Assembly (NCBI RefSeq): GCF_049445855.1 | Contig: NZ_JBMSDV010000001.1 | Span: 1,364,001 to 1,428,000 of the forward strand | DNA: 64,000 bases | Direction: 5' to 3' | Origin: JAGOCV01 sp049445855 | GTDB taxonomy: Bacteria > Pseudomonadota > Gammaproteobacteria > Burkholderiales > Burkholderiaceae_C | Part shown: one piece after another, positions 8,246-18,238 of the stretch | How the letters are laid out: every line of letters begins with the position of its first letter | Numbering within the stretch: the first letter of the stretch is position 1 | The notes under the pieces: model-generated | What the model was told of the DNA's origin: nothing | Databases searched by the model: none | Seen by the model: only the letters and a program-made list of their open reading frames with translations | Made by a program: the position numbers and the translations under genes

Positions 8246-10411
8246 ATGAATTCTTTTGCCCCCCAACCGCTCAGGGCGGCTTTCGTTGTCGGCGGCCTGA
8301 TATCCCTGTGCCACGCGGCGCTTGCGCAAACGTCAGCAGCGACGCTGCCGACCGTGACCGTCACAGGCACGCAAGGCGACTATCGCGCACCGGACAGCAG
8401 TGCCGCCACACGCACCGAGACGCCGAACCTCGAAACATCCCAGAGTGTGCAGGTGGTGCCCCGTTCCGTGATCGAGGACCAGGGCGCCCTTTCGCTCGTG
8501 GAAGCGGTCCGCAACGTGTCAGGGGTCCAGTACGACTTCGGCTTCAACGGCTCGCTGCAGCCACTGCTGATCCTGCGCGGCTTTCCATCGACCTCGATGA
8601 CGGCGATGAGCTCGATGTCCGGCAGTTCCAGCTATTACCTGGACGGCTCGAAAGTCATGGGCGTGCCCATCAACATGGCGAACGTCCAGTCGGTGGAGGT
8701 CGTCAAGGGACCTTCCAGCGTGCTCTACGGCCGCTCGGAGCCGGGTGGCCTGGTCAATGTGGTGTCGCGTCCCATCTCCAGCGTGTCCGAGTTCAGCTTC
8801 GAGCAGGCGCTGGGCTCCTACGGCCTGTCCCGCACTGCGGTCGAGGCCTCGGGCTCGCTGAACGCCGACCGCACGCTGCGCGGGCGTGTGGCTGCTTCCT
8901 ACTACGACACGGATTCGATCCGTGACTACGTGAAGGATCGGCTGGGTGCCTTCAGCGGCAGTCTGGCGTGGATGCCTGACACCCGGACGAACATCACGGC
9001 AACACTGGACTACTCGGACAACCGGTATCGCACCGACATGGGCATACCCGCATTCAACGGCAGGCCAGCCGACCTGCCCTGGTCGCGTCAGTTCAACGAT
9101 TCCCCTTACCTTTCCAGCGCAAAAACGAGCAGTATCAGGCTCGACGCCTCGCACCAGATCAACGACATCTGGCAAGTCAAGGCGCGCCTGCTCTCGCTGC
9201 GCAGCGACACCTCGGAAATGGACATCTCCACCTGGCGGACCGACATGGGCATGGGCATGACGCCTGCGCAGACTTGCCCCGGCTCCGGCAATCCGCTGTG
9301 CCGCTACTACTTCTACGTGCGCCCGGATGGCGAGTACAAGGTCGATCAGATCAACGTGGACCTGACCGGAAAGTTCAGGACGGGCAGCCTGGGCCACACC
9401 TTGCTGGCTGGTTTCGACACCTACCGCACGAAGAAGACGGGTACCACGTATTTCCAGCAGATCGACTCCGCCGATGTTTTCAATCCGTCGCTCGGCGCCA
9501 CGCCGGCGCTCGACCCGGCGATGGCGATGCCGCAGGACTATGACGACTACAGCCGCTGGACGAGCGTGTACCTGCAGGACCAGGTGTTCCTGGGCAACGG
9601 CGTATCGCTCACCGGCGCATTGCGGCATGACCGCACGAGTGCGGTCTACGGTGTTCCCGGCACTGCGCCCAACGAGCAGTCGTTCACCACGCCGCGCCTG
9701 GGTGTCGTCTGGAAATTCGCGCCCAACCAGTCTGTCTACGCGCAATACCAGGATTCGCTCGCAGCCAACAACGGCCGCGACACAGTCACCGGCGCGGCGC
9801 TGGCGGCCGAGCGCGCGCGTCAGGTGGAAGTCGGCCACAAGATCGAGATGCTGGACGGCAAGCTCAGCTCCACGGTGGCCGTCTTTCAGCTCACCAAGCG
9901 CAACCGCGGCGCCTCCGTGCTCGATCCGCTCTCCCCGACCGGCACCAATGTGATCACGATCGGCGAAGCGGTCTCGCGCGGACTGGAATGGGACATCTCC
10001 GGACAGATTTCCAATCGCCTGTCGGTGATCGCGTCTTACGCCTACACCGATGCCGAAGTCACACGCGATCCGACGTACCAGGGGATGAAGCTGGCCAACG
10101 TCGCCCGCCACACCGCGAGTCTGTGGGCGCGCTACGCCATCGACAGCCAGTGGACGGCGGGCGGCGGTGTATTTGCGCAGAGCCAGCGGCAAGGCGATGC
10201 CGGCAACACCTTCCAGTTGCCCGGCTACGCGCGTCTCGACGCGATGCTGGCCTATCGCTTCGGCCTGGGCGGCGGCAAGGCTTCGCTGCAGTTCAACATC
10301 GACAACATCCTGGACAGGAAGTACTACACCAGCAGCCACCAGTTCCTGCAGGACTGGATCAAGCTCGGCACGCCGCGCACGGCACGGGTTGCGCTGCGCG
10401 TGGACTATTGA
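8246..10411 (+). CDS. TonB-dependent receptor, siderophore-receptor type, Met-rich (putative copper receptor)
   Basis: A 721-residue outer-membrane receptor. It has a signal peptide (1-27, ALAQ), a plug domain (about 55-175, including VVPRSVIEDQGALSLVEAVRNVSG and SVEVVKGPSSVLYGRSEPGGLVN) and a 22-strand barrel ending in the aromatic LRVDY. A GAGGAAA ribosome site precedes the ATG. Unusual methionine clusters are visible: M118/M121/M124, M138/M144, M334/M336/M338 (MGMGM) and M426/M428, along with a Cys pair near residues 344-352. Sequence style is that of siderophore receptors, but the neighbours (DUF2946, SCO1, PCuAC, PepSY) and the Met clusters argue for copper or a copper complex. Ligand assignment is inference; a siderophore cannot be excluded. 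Confidence 0.9.
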   Translation: MNSFAPQPLRAAFVVGGLISLCHAALAQTSAATLPTVTVTGTQGDYRAPDSSAATRTETPNLETSQSVQVVPRSVIEDQGALSLVEAVRNVSGVQYDFGFNGSLQPLLILRGFPSTSMTAMSSMSGSSSYYLDGSKVMGVPINMANVQSVEVVKGPSSVLYGRSEPGGLVNVVSRPISSVSEFSFEQALGSYGLSRTAVEASGSLNADRTLRGRVAASYYDTDSIRDYVKDRLGAFSGSLAWMPDTRTNITATLDYSDNRYRTDMGIPAFNGRPADLPWSRQFNDSPYLSSAKTSSIRLDASHQINDIWQVKARLLSLRSDTSEMDISTWRTDMGMGMTPAQTCPGSGNPLCRYYFYVRPDGEYKVDQINVDLTGKFRTGSLGHTLLAGFDTYRTKKTGTTYFQQIDSADVFNPSLGATPALDPAMAMPQDYDDYSRWTSVYLQDQVFLGNGVSLTGALRHDRTSAVYGVPGTAPNEQSFTTPRLGVVWKFAPNQSVYAQYQDSLAANNGRDTVTGAALAAERARQVEVGHKIEMLDGKLSSTVAVFQLTKRNRGASVLDPLSPTGTNVITIGEAVSRGLEWDISGQISNRLSVIASYAYTDAEVTRDPTYQGMKLANVARHTASLWARYAIDSQWTAGGGVFAQSQRQGDAGNTFQLPGYARLDAMLAYRFGLGGGKASLQFNIDNILDRKYYTSSHQFLQDWIKLGTPRTARVALRVDY

Positions 10412-10421
10412 GGAGACCTGC

Positions 10422-11249
10422 ATGGACGACGATCGCAGGCATTTCCTCAGGGCCGCCGCTGCGGCACTCGCCGCATCGCCCTGGCTGGGTGCAAACGCCC
10501 AGACCGGGGTGGACACACCGCACCCGCACGACATGTCGCAGATGCCGGCATCGTGGACGGGCAAGGAACAGATCGGAATGGTGATGTACCCGGGCATGAC
10601 GGCACTCGATTTCGTCGGTCCGCAGTACATGTTCGCCAGCCTGCTCGGTGCCACCGTGCATCACGTGGCGGCGGACATGAAGCCGGTGAAATGCGATACG
10701 CAAATCTCGTTGCTCCCCACGGCCACTTTCTCGCAGGTCCCGGAAAACCTCGACATCCTCTTCGTGCCAGGCGGAGGCGCCGGGACCATCACTGCCATGC
10801 AGGACGCATCGCTTCTGCGCTTTGTCGCAGAACACGGCCGACGGGCCAAATGGGTGACGAGCGTGTGCACGGGTTCACTGGTGCTGGGTGCCGCCGGTCT
10901 CCTGACGGGCTATCGCGCGACGTCTCATTGGGTGACGACGCCCTTGCTCGCGGAGGTGGGTGCCATCGCGGACAAGTCGCGCGTGGTTCGTGACCGTAAC
11001 CGGATCACGGGCGCCGGCGTGAGCGCAGGGCTCGACCTGGGCCTGACCCTGGTCGGCATCCTGCGCGACACGCTCTACGCCGAGACGGTGCAACTGTTGG
11101 CCGAGTACGCGCCGCAGCCTCCGTACAACGCAGGCACGCCGCGCACCGCGCCGCCGGAAGCCAAGGCGATGCTGGATGACATGTTCAAGGAGTTCAATCC
11201 CATGGCGCGCGCAGCAATCCGGAAATCGCCAGGCGGGGGAGCTTCATGA
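10422..11249 (+). CDS. Tat-exported DJ-1/PfpI (GATase1-like) family protein
   Basis: A 275-residue protein with a twin-arginine leader (RRHFLRAAAAALAASP, Arg5-Arg6). It is followed by a short His/Met-containing linker (HPHDMSQMP) and a full DJ-1/PfpI domain (about 50-235) similar to isonitrile hydratases. The nucleophile-elbow cysteine is C149 in SVCTGSLVLGAAGLL, with HW at 169-170 as in that subgroup. Most relatives are cytoplasmic, so folded export to the periplasm is uncommon. It lies 10 bp after the receptor and overlaps the SCO1 start. Activity in this position is unknown: a periplasmic hydratase, a copper chaperone or a redox-stress protein are all possible. Confidence 0.87.
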   Translation: MDDDRRHFLRAAAAALAASPWLGANAQTGVDTPHPHDMSQMPASWTGKEQIGMVMYPGMTALDFVGPQYMFASLLGATVHHVAADMKPVKCDTQISLLPTATFSQVPENLDILFVPGGGAGTITAMQDASLLRFVAEHGRRAKWVTSVCTGSLVLGAAGLLTGYRATSHWVTTPLLAEVGAIADKSRVVRDRNRITGAGVSAGLDLGLTLVGILRDTLYAETVQLLAEYAPQPPYNAGTPRTAPPEAKAMLDDMFKEFNPMARAAIRKSPGGGAS

Positions 11250-11842
11250 TGAATCGCCGCGCGATGGCTGCCGCCGCCGTGGCAGTGTGCGCTCTCGGCA
11301 TTGCCGGCTGCGACAAGCCCGGACCCGACGTTCCTTTTCATGGCGTTGATATAACGGGCGCCAACTATGCGAAGGACTTCCGGCTCAAGGACCCGCAGGG
11401 CCGCGAGCGGACGCTGGCTGATTTCAGGGGCAAGGCGGTGATGCTCTTCTTCGGTTTCACACAATGCCCGGATGTGTGCCCGACAGCGCTCTTCCGGGCC
11501 GCCGAGGTCAAGCGGTTGCTGGGTGCAGATGGCGACCGGCTGCAAGTGCTGTTCGTCACCATCGACCCTGAACGCGACACCCCGAAAGTCCTGAGTGAAT
11601 ACACTGCGGCCTTCGATCCGGAGTTCATCGGCCTGCACGGGACCCTCGAACAGACCGACGAGACAGCCAGGGCATTCAAGGCCTATTACAAAAAGGTGCC
11701 GACGGGGACCTCCTACACCATGGATCACTCGGCATTGAGTTACGTCTACGATCCGCAGGGCAACATACGGCTGGCTCTACGGCACAACCTGTCGGCGCAG
11801 GAATTTGCCGCCGACCTGCGACAGATCCTCCATCCCTCCTGA
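11246..11842 (+). CDS. SCO1/SenC family copper metallochaperone lipoprotein
   Basis: A 198-residue thioredoxin-fold protein. The lipobox LGIAGC gives a lipid-anchored Cys22. Copper ligands are in place: C74 and C78 in CPDVCP, and H161 in MDHSALSYV. SCO proteins insert or reduce copper at the CuA site of cytochrome c oxidase or act as periplasmic thiol oxidoreductases. The start overlaps the previous stop (ATGATGA; 11246 or 11249). Together with the PCuAC gene 24 bp downstream it forms the usual pair that delivers copper to the oxidase. Confidence 0.94.
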   Translation: MMNRRAMAAAAVAVCALGIAGCDKPGPDVPFHGVDITGANYAKDFRLKDPQGRERTLADFRGKAVMLFFGFTQCPDVCPTALFRAAEVKRLLGADGDRLQVLFVTIDPERDTPKVLSEYTAAFDPEFIGLHGTLEQTDETARAFKAYYKKVPTGTSYTMDHSALSYVYDPQGNIRLALRHNLSAQEFAADLRQILHPS

Positions 11843-11866
11843 CCCTCTTCAAAAAGGAACCTTCAA

Positions 11867-12340
11867 ATGAATTCCACCCTCCGCTCCCTCTTCGTCGTCG
11901 CCTCCATGCTGGCCAGCGCTGCGCAGGCCCAGGTCAACGTGAAAGATCCGTGGGTCCGCGCGACCGTGCCGCAGCAACAGGCCACCGGTGCGTTCATGCA
12001 GATCACGGCGGCCAAAGATACACGCCTCGTGTCCGCCAGTTCGCCTCTCACACCCAATGTGGAAGTCCATGAAATGGCCATGCAGGACAACATCATGCGG
12101 ATGCGCCAGGTCCCGTCCATCGAACTGCCTGCGGGTAAGCCGGTGGACCTCAAGCCCGGCGGTTATCACGTGATGTTCATGAACCTGAAGGCGCAGGTGA
12201 AAGCCGGCGACACCGTGCCCATCACGCTGGTGTTCGAGGACAAGACCGGCCGGCGCGAGACGGTCGAAATCAAGGCGCCGGTGCGGCCGCTCAACAGCAG
12301 CGCGGCCCCGGCCGCAACGCACGGCGACCACAAGCACTGA
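11867..12340 (+). CDS. periplasmic copper chaperone PCuAC
   Basis: A 157-residue secreted cupredoxin-like chaperone with a signal peptide of about 21 residues. The family motif H-x10-M-x21-H-x-M is perfect: H68, M79, H101, M103. A second site may be the C-terminal tail (THGDHKH). PCuAC binds Cu(I) and works with SCO1 to metallate cytochrome oxidase. AAAAAGGAA before the ATG gives a reasonable ribosome site. It is the last gene of the plus arm; the PepSY gene converges 19 bp away. Confidence 0.95.
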   Translation: MNSTLRSLFVVASMLASAAQAQVNVKDPWVRATVPQQQATGAFMQITAAKDTRLVSASSPLTPNVEVHEMAMQDNIMRMRQVPSIELPAGKPVDLKPGGYHVMFMNLKAQVKAGDTVPITLVFEDKTGRRETVEIKAPVRPLNSSAAPAATHGDHKH

Positions 12341-12359
12341 CGGCTTCGGACCAGGGCGG

Positions 12360-13775
12360 TCAGAGACCGAACCGCTCGTGCCATCGGGCCGGCACGAGCG
12401 TGTCCACCAGCAACGCGACCAGCATGGACGCACCCAGCAGCGGGTAGAGGATGCCCAGCACGATGGCAACCGCCAGCGCGCCCGCCGCCGCACGATCGGC
12501 AGAACGCCGGGGAGGCGCGGCGAGGCGGCCTGCAGGTCGGCGTTTCCACCACATCACCACAGAAGTCACCGACAGGGCGATGATCGAGAGGCAGGCGGCC
12601 AGCATCACCAGCCGGTTGAGCCAGCCGAACTGCAGGCCGGTGTGGATGTTGATGCCCCATTCGATGGCACGGCCCGCGACCCCATAGTCGCGATAGCCCA
12701 CATCGGAGAGCACCGCCCCGGTGTACCGGTTCAGATGGACAACGCGCTGCATCCGGACATCGTCCGGAAATTGCATGGCCGCATACGTGCCCTGCGGCCC
12801 CTGCGGCAGGCTGACGGGGGTTGCAGCGCCGAGGCCCAGCCCACCGAAAATCTTCAGGGCCGCATTCAGGCCGATGGACGGCGCCGGAGGCTGTGAAACT
12901 TGCGATGCCTGCTGCGGCGAATGATGAAGATGCGGGTCCGCATGCGCATGATGGCCATGAGGCGCAACGGATTGCGGTTGCGGTGCCTGGGAAATCATCC
13001 ACGGAACGCTGGTCCCGACGGCTGTGAGCGGCGGCGCTGACGCAGGACCCGGCCCGAACAGGTACCTCGGCAGGCCGATGCCGAGTTCACTCGTGATGCG
13101 TCCGAACTGCTGCCCCCAGAAGGCGGACCAGGGCATGCCGGTGACAGCGAGGAACAGGATGGCAGCAGCGGCGACGACGCCGGTCACGGCATGCACGTCA
13201 CGCCACCAGGTCCGCTGTCCGGGTCTTCCCCGCACGCTGTAGACGCCACCCCGCCGACCTCGCGGCCACCACAGGAAGGTGCCGGTAATGACCAGCACGA
13301 TGGCCCATCCCGCGACGATCTCCACCCAGAGGTTTGCCGCCTGCCCGGCAATCGCCAGCGAGTGAAGGCGCTTGACCACCTCCATCAGCCGCCACTCGTC
13401 GGCGAGCGCCCCCAGAACACGCCCCGTTGCGGGGTCGAGGTACACGCCGATCGTGCCCTCCGCAGTCCGGACCCCGACTTCCGCGCTGCGCCCCGGCTGG
13501 GGCGGCGGTGTGAACCGCGTCGGCAGACCCGGACGCGAAGCGAGGGCAGCACCGATGAGCGACTCGGCATCGAGCATCGGACCACTTGCAGGACCTGCAA
13601 ACCACAATTGACGGTACACCACCGATTCGACAGTGTCCTTGTAGAGATAGAGCGCCCCTGTCAGCGCCATCAGCGCGAGGAAGGGCAGGCAGATCAGGCC
13701 GGCATAGAAATGCCAGCGCCAGACGCGCCGGTAGAGCGCCGATTCCGTGCGCGATGCAGCGATGGGGGTGGACAT
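12360..13775 (-). CDS. PepSY-associated TM protein with His-rich periplasmic segment
   Basis: A 471-residue inner-membrane protein of the PepSY_TM (PiuB-like) family. It has helices at about 24-46, 150-170, 198-218 and two more near the C-terminus, with PepSY-like periplasmic segments at about 65-125 and 300-390. A His-rich stretch at 273-285 (seven His in PHGHHAHADPHLHH) lies in the large periplasmic region. Relatives occur with TonB receptors for iron and copper and may reduce or transfer metal or ligand. It lies 13 bp downstream of the minus-strand TonB receptor, so the two are one operon. Confidence 0.87.
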   Translation of the reverse strand: MSTPIAASRTESALYRRVWRWHFYAGLICLPFLALMALTGALYLYKDTVESVVYRQLWFAGPASGPMLDAESLIGAALASRPGLPTRFTPPPQPGRSAEVGVRTAEGTIGVYLDPATGRVLGALADEWRLMEVVKRLHSLAIAGQAANLWVEIVAGWAIVLVITGTFLWWPRGRRGGVYSVRGRPGQRTWWRDVHAVTGVVAAAAILFLAVTGMPWSAFWGQQFGRITSELGIGLPRYLFGPGPASAPPLTAVGTSVPWMISQAPQPQSVAPHGHHAHADPHLHHSPQQASQVSQPPAPSIGLNAALKIFGGLGLGAATPVSLPQGPQGTYAAMQFPDDVRMQRVVHLNRYTGAVLSDVGYRDYGVAGRAIEWGINIHTGLQFGWLNRLVMLAACLSIIALSVTSVVMWWKRRPAGRLAAPPRRSADRAAAGALAVAIVLGILYPLLGASMLVALLVDTLVPARWHERFGL

Positions 13776-13788
13776 GCCCGGACCTTCC

Positions 13789-15861
13789 TCAGAACTTCAG
13801 GCGAGCCCCGACGTAGAGCGAGCGCGGTTCGCCGGAAGTCAGGATCGCTGCGTTGGCGCCGGCCACATCGCGCACGCTGAAGTACGACACGTATTTCCTG
13901 TCGCCCGCATTGCGCAGCTCGCCATAGACCTCCCACTGCCTGGTGGTGTAGCCCGCGCGCAGGCCCCACAGCGTGTAGGCGTCGACGGTGTACGTATTGG
14001 AGAAGTCCGCGAACCGGCGGCCGACAACGTCGAACGTCGGTCCGAAGAACAGGCCGCTGGCATGACGGTACAGCACTTCGCCCTTGATCGCATAGCGCGG
14101 CGCAGCGGGTAGCCGGTTGTCGCCGTAAGTTGCGTCGCCCTGGAACTTGAAGTGATTGAGCGTGAAGTTGACCAGGGGCTCGATGCGGTGGGCTCCAGCA
14201 TTGTCGAGCGCGAAGCTGGCGCCGACCAGTGCCTCCAAGCCAGCGTGGATGGTCCTGCCGACGTTGGTGGACAGGCTGGTCCCTGGCGCGAGCGGATTGT
14301 CCAGCGAGAGGATTTCACCGCTCAGCCGGCCATAGTAAAGGGCGGTGTCCCAATGCACGCGGTGCCGATCGAAGCTGTGCGAGCCGCGCGTGCCGACTTC
14401 CAGCACCACGCCGCGCATCGCATCGAGTGTGGCGTTGTTGCCGCGCACGTCGTCCTCGAGCTCATACAGCGTGGGAGCTTCGTAGAGCCGGCTCACATTC
14501 GCGAAGAGCTGGCTCGTCGGCGACAGGTCGCGGATGACGCCCACGCGCGGATTGAAGCTGTCGTAGTCTGCTTGAGGATTGCGCACGGCGTTCGTGGCCA
14601 CCGTGGTGTTGCGTACTTCGCGGCTGCCCGAGACCATTTGCGCGCCATACACGGCGGTCCATTGCGGTGCGAACTTCCAGCGGTCCACCACGAACAGCTC
14701 GAGGTTGTCCGCCTTGTTGGACACGGCCGTGTCGATCGACTGCGCTCCACCGGGTACGTAGCTGTAGTTCCCGCCGCTGACCGTGGTGCGGCCATAGTTG
14801 AGACCGGTGAGCATGTCATGGTCACCCGACTTGCGCTGGTACCGCAGCGTGGCGCCGGTGTTGCGCTGTGTCGTGTCGATCAGCAGCGAGAAGAACGGGG
14901 GCGCGTAGACGATGGGGTGGTAGAGCTTCTGTTCCTCCACGGAAATACCAGCCGTCAGGCTGCTCTCGCCGTCAATCTGCCACACCGTCCTGTTCGCCAC
15001 ACGGGCGGTCTGCACGTTCAGGCGGTAATTGCCGAGGACTGCCGAAGCTTCTGCTGCCCGCGGATTGGCGTCGAACTGGGCGCGTGTGAGCGCGCCTGGC
15101 AGTTGCTGCTGGTTGTCGATGCCGGTGACGTAGAAGCGCGTGCCGACCGAATCCGACAGCTGGAAGCCGGCATTGGCGTAGAGGCCCTGACGCTCCTGGT
15201 TCTGGTGCTCGCGGAAGCCATCGTAGCGTTTGGCTTCTCCGGTGACGAGCATGTCGAAATTGCCGGCCACCGTGCCGATCGTGAATCGGCCCTGGCGCTG
15301 GCCATGGCTGCCACCGTTGACCATGACCTCCCAAGGGGCGCCGTCGCGCGCCGTGGGCGAGATGAAATTGATCGCGCCACCCAGCGTGCTTGCGCCGTAG
15401 GTCAAAGCGTTCGCACCGCGCGCGACGACAGCGCGCCGCATCGACAGGGGATCGACATCACGGTTGTGGTTGTTTCCGTCGGCCGCCGTCACGGGCAGTC
15501 CGTCGACCAGCAACTTCACGCCGTTGCCGTCGTAATTGGTGGCATCGAGGTTGGAGCCCCGGATGGACAGGAAGGTCGAGTCACCCGTTGACCCGCTGGC
15601 CGACCACACACCCGGCGTGTATCGCAGCGCGTCACTGAGGCTGGTGACATTGCGTTGGCGCAGCGCCTCTCCTTCCACCACGGTCACGCCACCTGGCGTG
15701 ACCGAACGTTCAATCTCGACTTCCTTGCGCGACTGGTCTCCCTCGCGCTCGGCCATGACCTCCACGGCCCGAAGAGTGTGGGTCTGAGTGTCCTGCGCAT
15801 GGATGACGGCGCAAGGCACGACGGCGAGCGCAGCCACGATGGCGCGCGTGTTTCGTTTCAT
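13789..15861 (-). CDS. TonB-dependent receptor (FecA-like), second arm of the metal cluster
   Basis: A 690-residue outer-membrane receptor with a signal peptide (about 1-22, VIHAQ). The plug domain contains [28 protein letters not shown] and the [19 protein letters not shown] box, and the barrel ends in YVGARLKF, a C-terminal aromatic. The sequence is unlike the first receptor: it is not Met-rich and is closer to FecA/haem/citrate-type receptors. It is preceded by a small secreted protein and followed by the PepSY gene on the same strand. The ligand is unknown; context suggests a metal complex. Confidence 0.9.
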   Translation of the reverse strand: MKRNTRAIVAALAVVPCAVIHAQDTQTHTLRAVEVMAEREGDQSRKEVEIERSVTPGGVTVVEGEALRQRNVTSLSDALRYTPGVWSASGSTGDSTFLSIRGSNLDATNYDGNGVKLLVDGLPVTAADGNNHNRDVDPLSMRRAVVARGANALTYGASTLGGAINFISPTARDGAPWEVMVNGGSHGQRQGRFTIGTVAGNFDMLVTGEAKRYDGFREHQNQERQGLYANAGFQLSDSVGTRFYVTGIDNQQQLPGALTRAQFDANPRAAEASAVLGNYRLNVQTARVANRTVWQIDGESSLTAGISVEEQKLYHPIVYAPPFFSLLIDTTQRNTGATLRYQRKSGDHDMLTGLNYGRTTVSGGNYSYVPGGAQSIDTAVSNKADNLELFVVDRWKFAPQWTAVYGAQMVSGSREVRNTTVATNAVRNPQADYDSFNPRVGVIRDLSPTSQLFANVSRLYEAPTLYELEDDVRGNNATLDAMRGVVLEVGTRGSHSFDRHRVHWDTALYYGRLSGEILSLDNPLAPGTSLSTNVGRTIHAGLEALVGASFALDNAGAHRIEPLVNFTLNHFKFQGDATYGDNRLPAAPRYAIKGEVLYRHASGLFFGPTFDVVGRRFADFSNTYTVDAYTLWGLRAGYTTRQWEVYGELRNAGDRKYVSYFSVRDVAGANAAILTSGEPRSLYVGARLKF

Positions 15862-15947
15862 GTGAATCTCCTGACGGTTCGGCTGGGCATGACATGCCCT
15901 TCAGGGCGCGTCGTGCCGGAAAGCACCCCGGAAAGGGGCGCGATGGA

Positions 15948-16349
15948 TCAGCCGTGCACGGGTGGAGCGTGCGCAGGAGGCGTGGGCGACTGAGGGCGGG
16001 ACGCCGTTGGTGGTGTCGGGGGGGAAAGCCCGGGCAGGCCGGCATCCACCCGCATCGGGTTAGTCGAAACAACGATGAAGGGAAGGGCGTACGCGGCACC
16101 GACGCCGCACAGCATGGCGCAACTGGCAAGATGCTCGGGGCTGACGCCGCCTTCTTCGGCGAGCGCGTCACGAACTTCCTGGGGCAAGCTCGCGAGCGCC
16201 TGCTTGGCAGACGCAGGCTCACCGCACCACACCTGTCCGACAGCCTTGGGTGCCGACATTGCCATTGCATGCGCAAATGGCATGAATGCTTGCGCAAGCC
16301 ATGCAAGCATGACCAGCGCGAGACGCAATCTGGCGGAAGCGGTTTTCAT
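15948..16349 (-). CDS. small secreted protein, possibly DUF2946-like
   Basis: A 133-residue protein with a signal peptide ([19 protein letters not shown]). It has a single upstream Cys (VWCGEP), a [19 protein letters not shown] segment with a His and a CxxxC, and a Pro-rich C-terminus ending HAPPVHG. I cannot assign it firmly. Position (first gene before a TonB receptor) and composition mirror the DUF2946-like protein on the other arm, so an analogous role is plausible. The gap of about 85 bp to the receptor start holds no clear terminator. Confidence 0.65.
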   Translation of the reverse strand: MKTASARLRLALVMLAWLAQAFMPFAHAMAMSAPKAVGQVWCGEPASAKQALASLPQEVRDALAEEGGVSPEHLASCAMLCGVGAAYALPFIVVSTNPMRVDAGLPGLSPPTPPTASRPQSPTPPAHAPPVHG

Positions 16350-16387
16350 CGGGAACCGCGATTGTATGGGGGGCGAATGGCGCGCCC

Positions 16388-17212
<825 letters not shown>

Positions 17213-17272
17213 GCTAGCGCGGCATGCGCCCCTCGCGCCTCGGCAGAAACACCCGGATCGCGAGCGCCGGTA

Positions 17273-18154
17273 TTACTTCGACTTCGCGATCAGCGTCTTC
17301 AGTTCGTCCGACATCGGGATGCCCAGCGGCTTGGCAGGCGGCCGCGCCTGGATGAACCATTTGTCGTACCAGGCCTGGAAGCTTCCGTCCTGCATCGCCT
17401 TGGTGATGACGCCATCGACGAGCTTGCGCATGCCCGCGTCGCCCTTGCGCAGGCCGATGGCAATCGGCTCGGACGACAGGCGGTCCGGCAGGATCACATA
17501 GTCAGCGGGCGACGAAGTGGCGGCGCGCTGGGTGGCCAGCAACACGCCATCGCGCGCATAGGCAGCGGCCCAGCCGAGTTGCAGCTGGCCGAACGCGGCA
17601 TCCGCACCCACACCCTTGTTCAGTTGCCACGGCAGTCCGTTCTTCGCGGCGAATTGCGTCACCACATCCGGTGCGGTGGTCGTGCCGATGACGGAGATCG
17701 GCTTGCCCTTGATGTCGGCCACTTTCGTGAAACCATCCTTCGCACGCACCATGATCTGCACGGCGTCGACAAAGATCGGCATCGAGAAGTCCGCCTCCTG
17801 GCGACGCGCGGCCGTGTCGGTGATGCTGTCGCACAGCATGTCGATCGAGCCCGAGCGCAGCAGGCGCAGGCGCTGGTCAACGGCGACTTCCACGTACTTC
17901 ACCGGCATCGGTGTCTTGCCGCCGATTTCGGCCTGCAGGCGCTGGACGATGCCGTTGCAGAACTCCATCGCATAGCCGGCGGGCTGGCCCTGCGCGTCCT
18001 TGAGCGCGAACGGCGCTGCTGCAGGCCGGTAACCGACCTGGATGACGCCGCGCTGCTTGATGTTGTCGATGGTGGCCTGGGCATGCCCCAGCACAGGCGC
18101 CGATGCCACGACAGCGGCCGTCATCAACCTCAACCAGGAACCGGAAACAACCAT
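17273..18154 (-). CDS. ABC transporter substrate-binding protein, polar amino acid type (SBP_bac_3)
   Basis: A 293-residue periplasmic binding protein: signal peptide to about residue 25 (GHAQA), then TIDNIKQRGVIQVGYRPAAAPFALKDAQG, the classic start of the glutamate/glutamine/aspartate family. The start at 18154 is chosen because AAAGGGG and CGGGG lie just before it; 18184 is the alternative. No permease or ATPase gene is adjacent, so this is an orphan binding protein, perhaps serving a transporter elsewhere or a signalling role. The VOC gene diverges 84 bp away. Confidence 0.9.
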   Translation of the reverse strand: MVVSGSWLRLMTAAVVASAPVLGHAQATIDNIKQRGVIQVGYRPAAAPFALKDAQGQPAGYAMEFCNGIVQRLQAEIGGKTPMPVKYVEVAVDQRLRLLRSGSIDMLCDSITDTAARRQEADFSMPIFVDAVQIMVRAKDGFTKVADIKGKPISVIGTTTAPDVVTQFAAKNGLPWQLNKGVGADAAFGQLQLGWAAAYARDGVLLATQRAATSSPADYVILPDRLSSEPIAIGLRKGDAGMRKLVDGVITKAMQDGSFQAWYDKWFIQARPPAKPLGIPMSDELKTLIAKSK

Positions 18155-18238
18155 ACCCCGAACCCCTTTAATATTCCGACTCATTGTTACTGAAAGCGAC
18201 GCCCGGCGCAAACCCCGGAACACACTGGGCAAACTCCC

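Noticed and set aside
8519..10654. 711-codon minus-strand frame opposite the TonB receptor
   Set aside because: The plus-strand receptor has signal peptide, plug, barrel and ribosome site; the antisense frame shows none of these.
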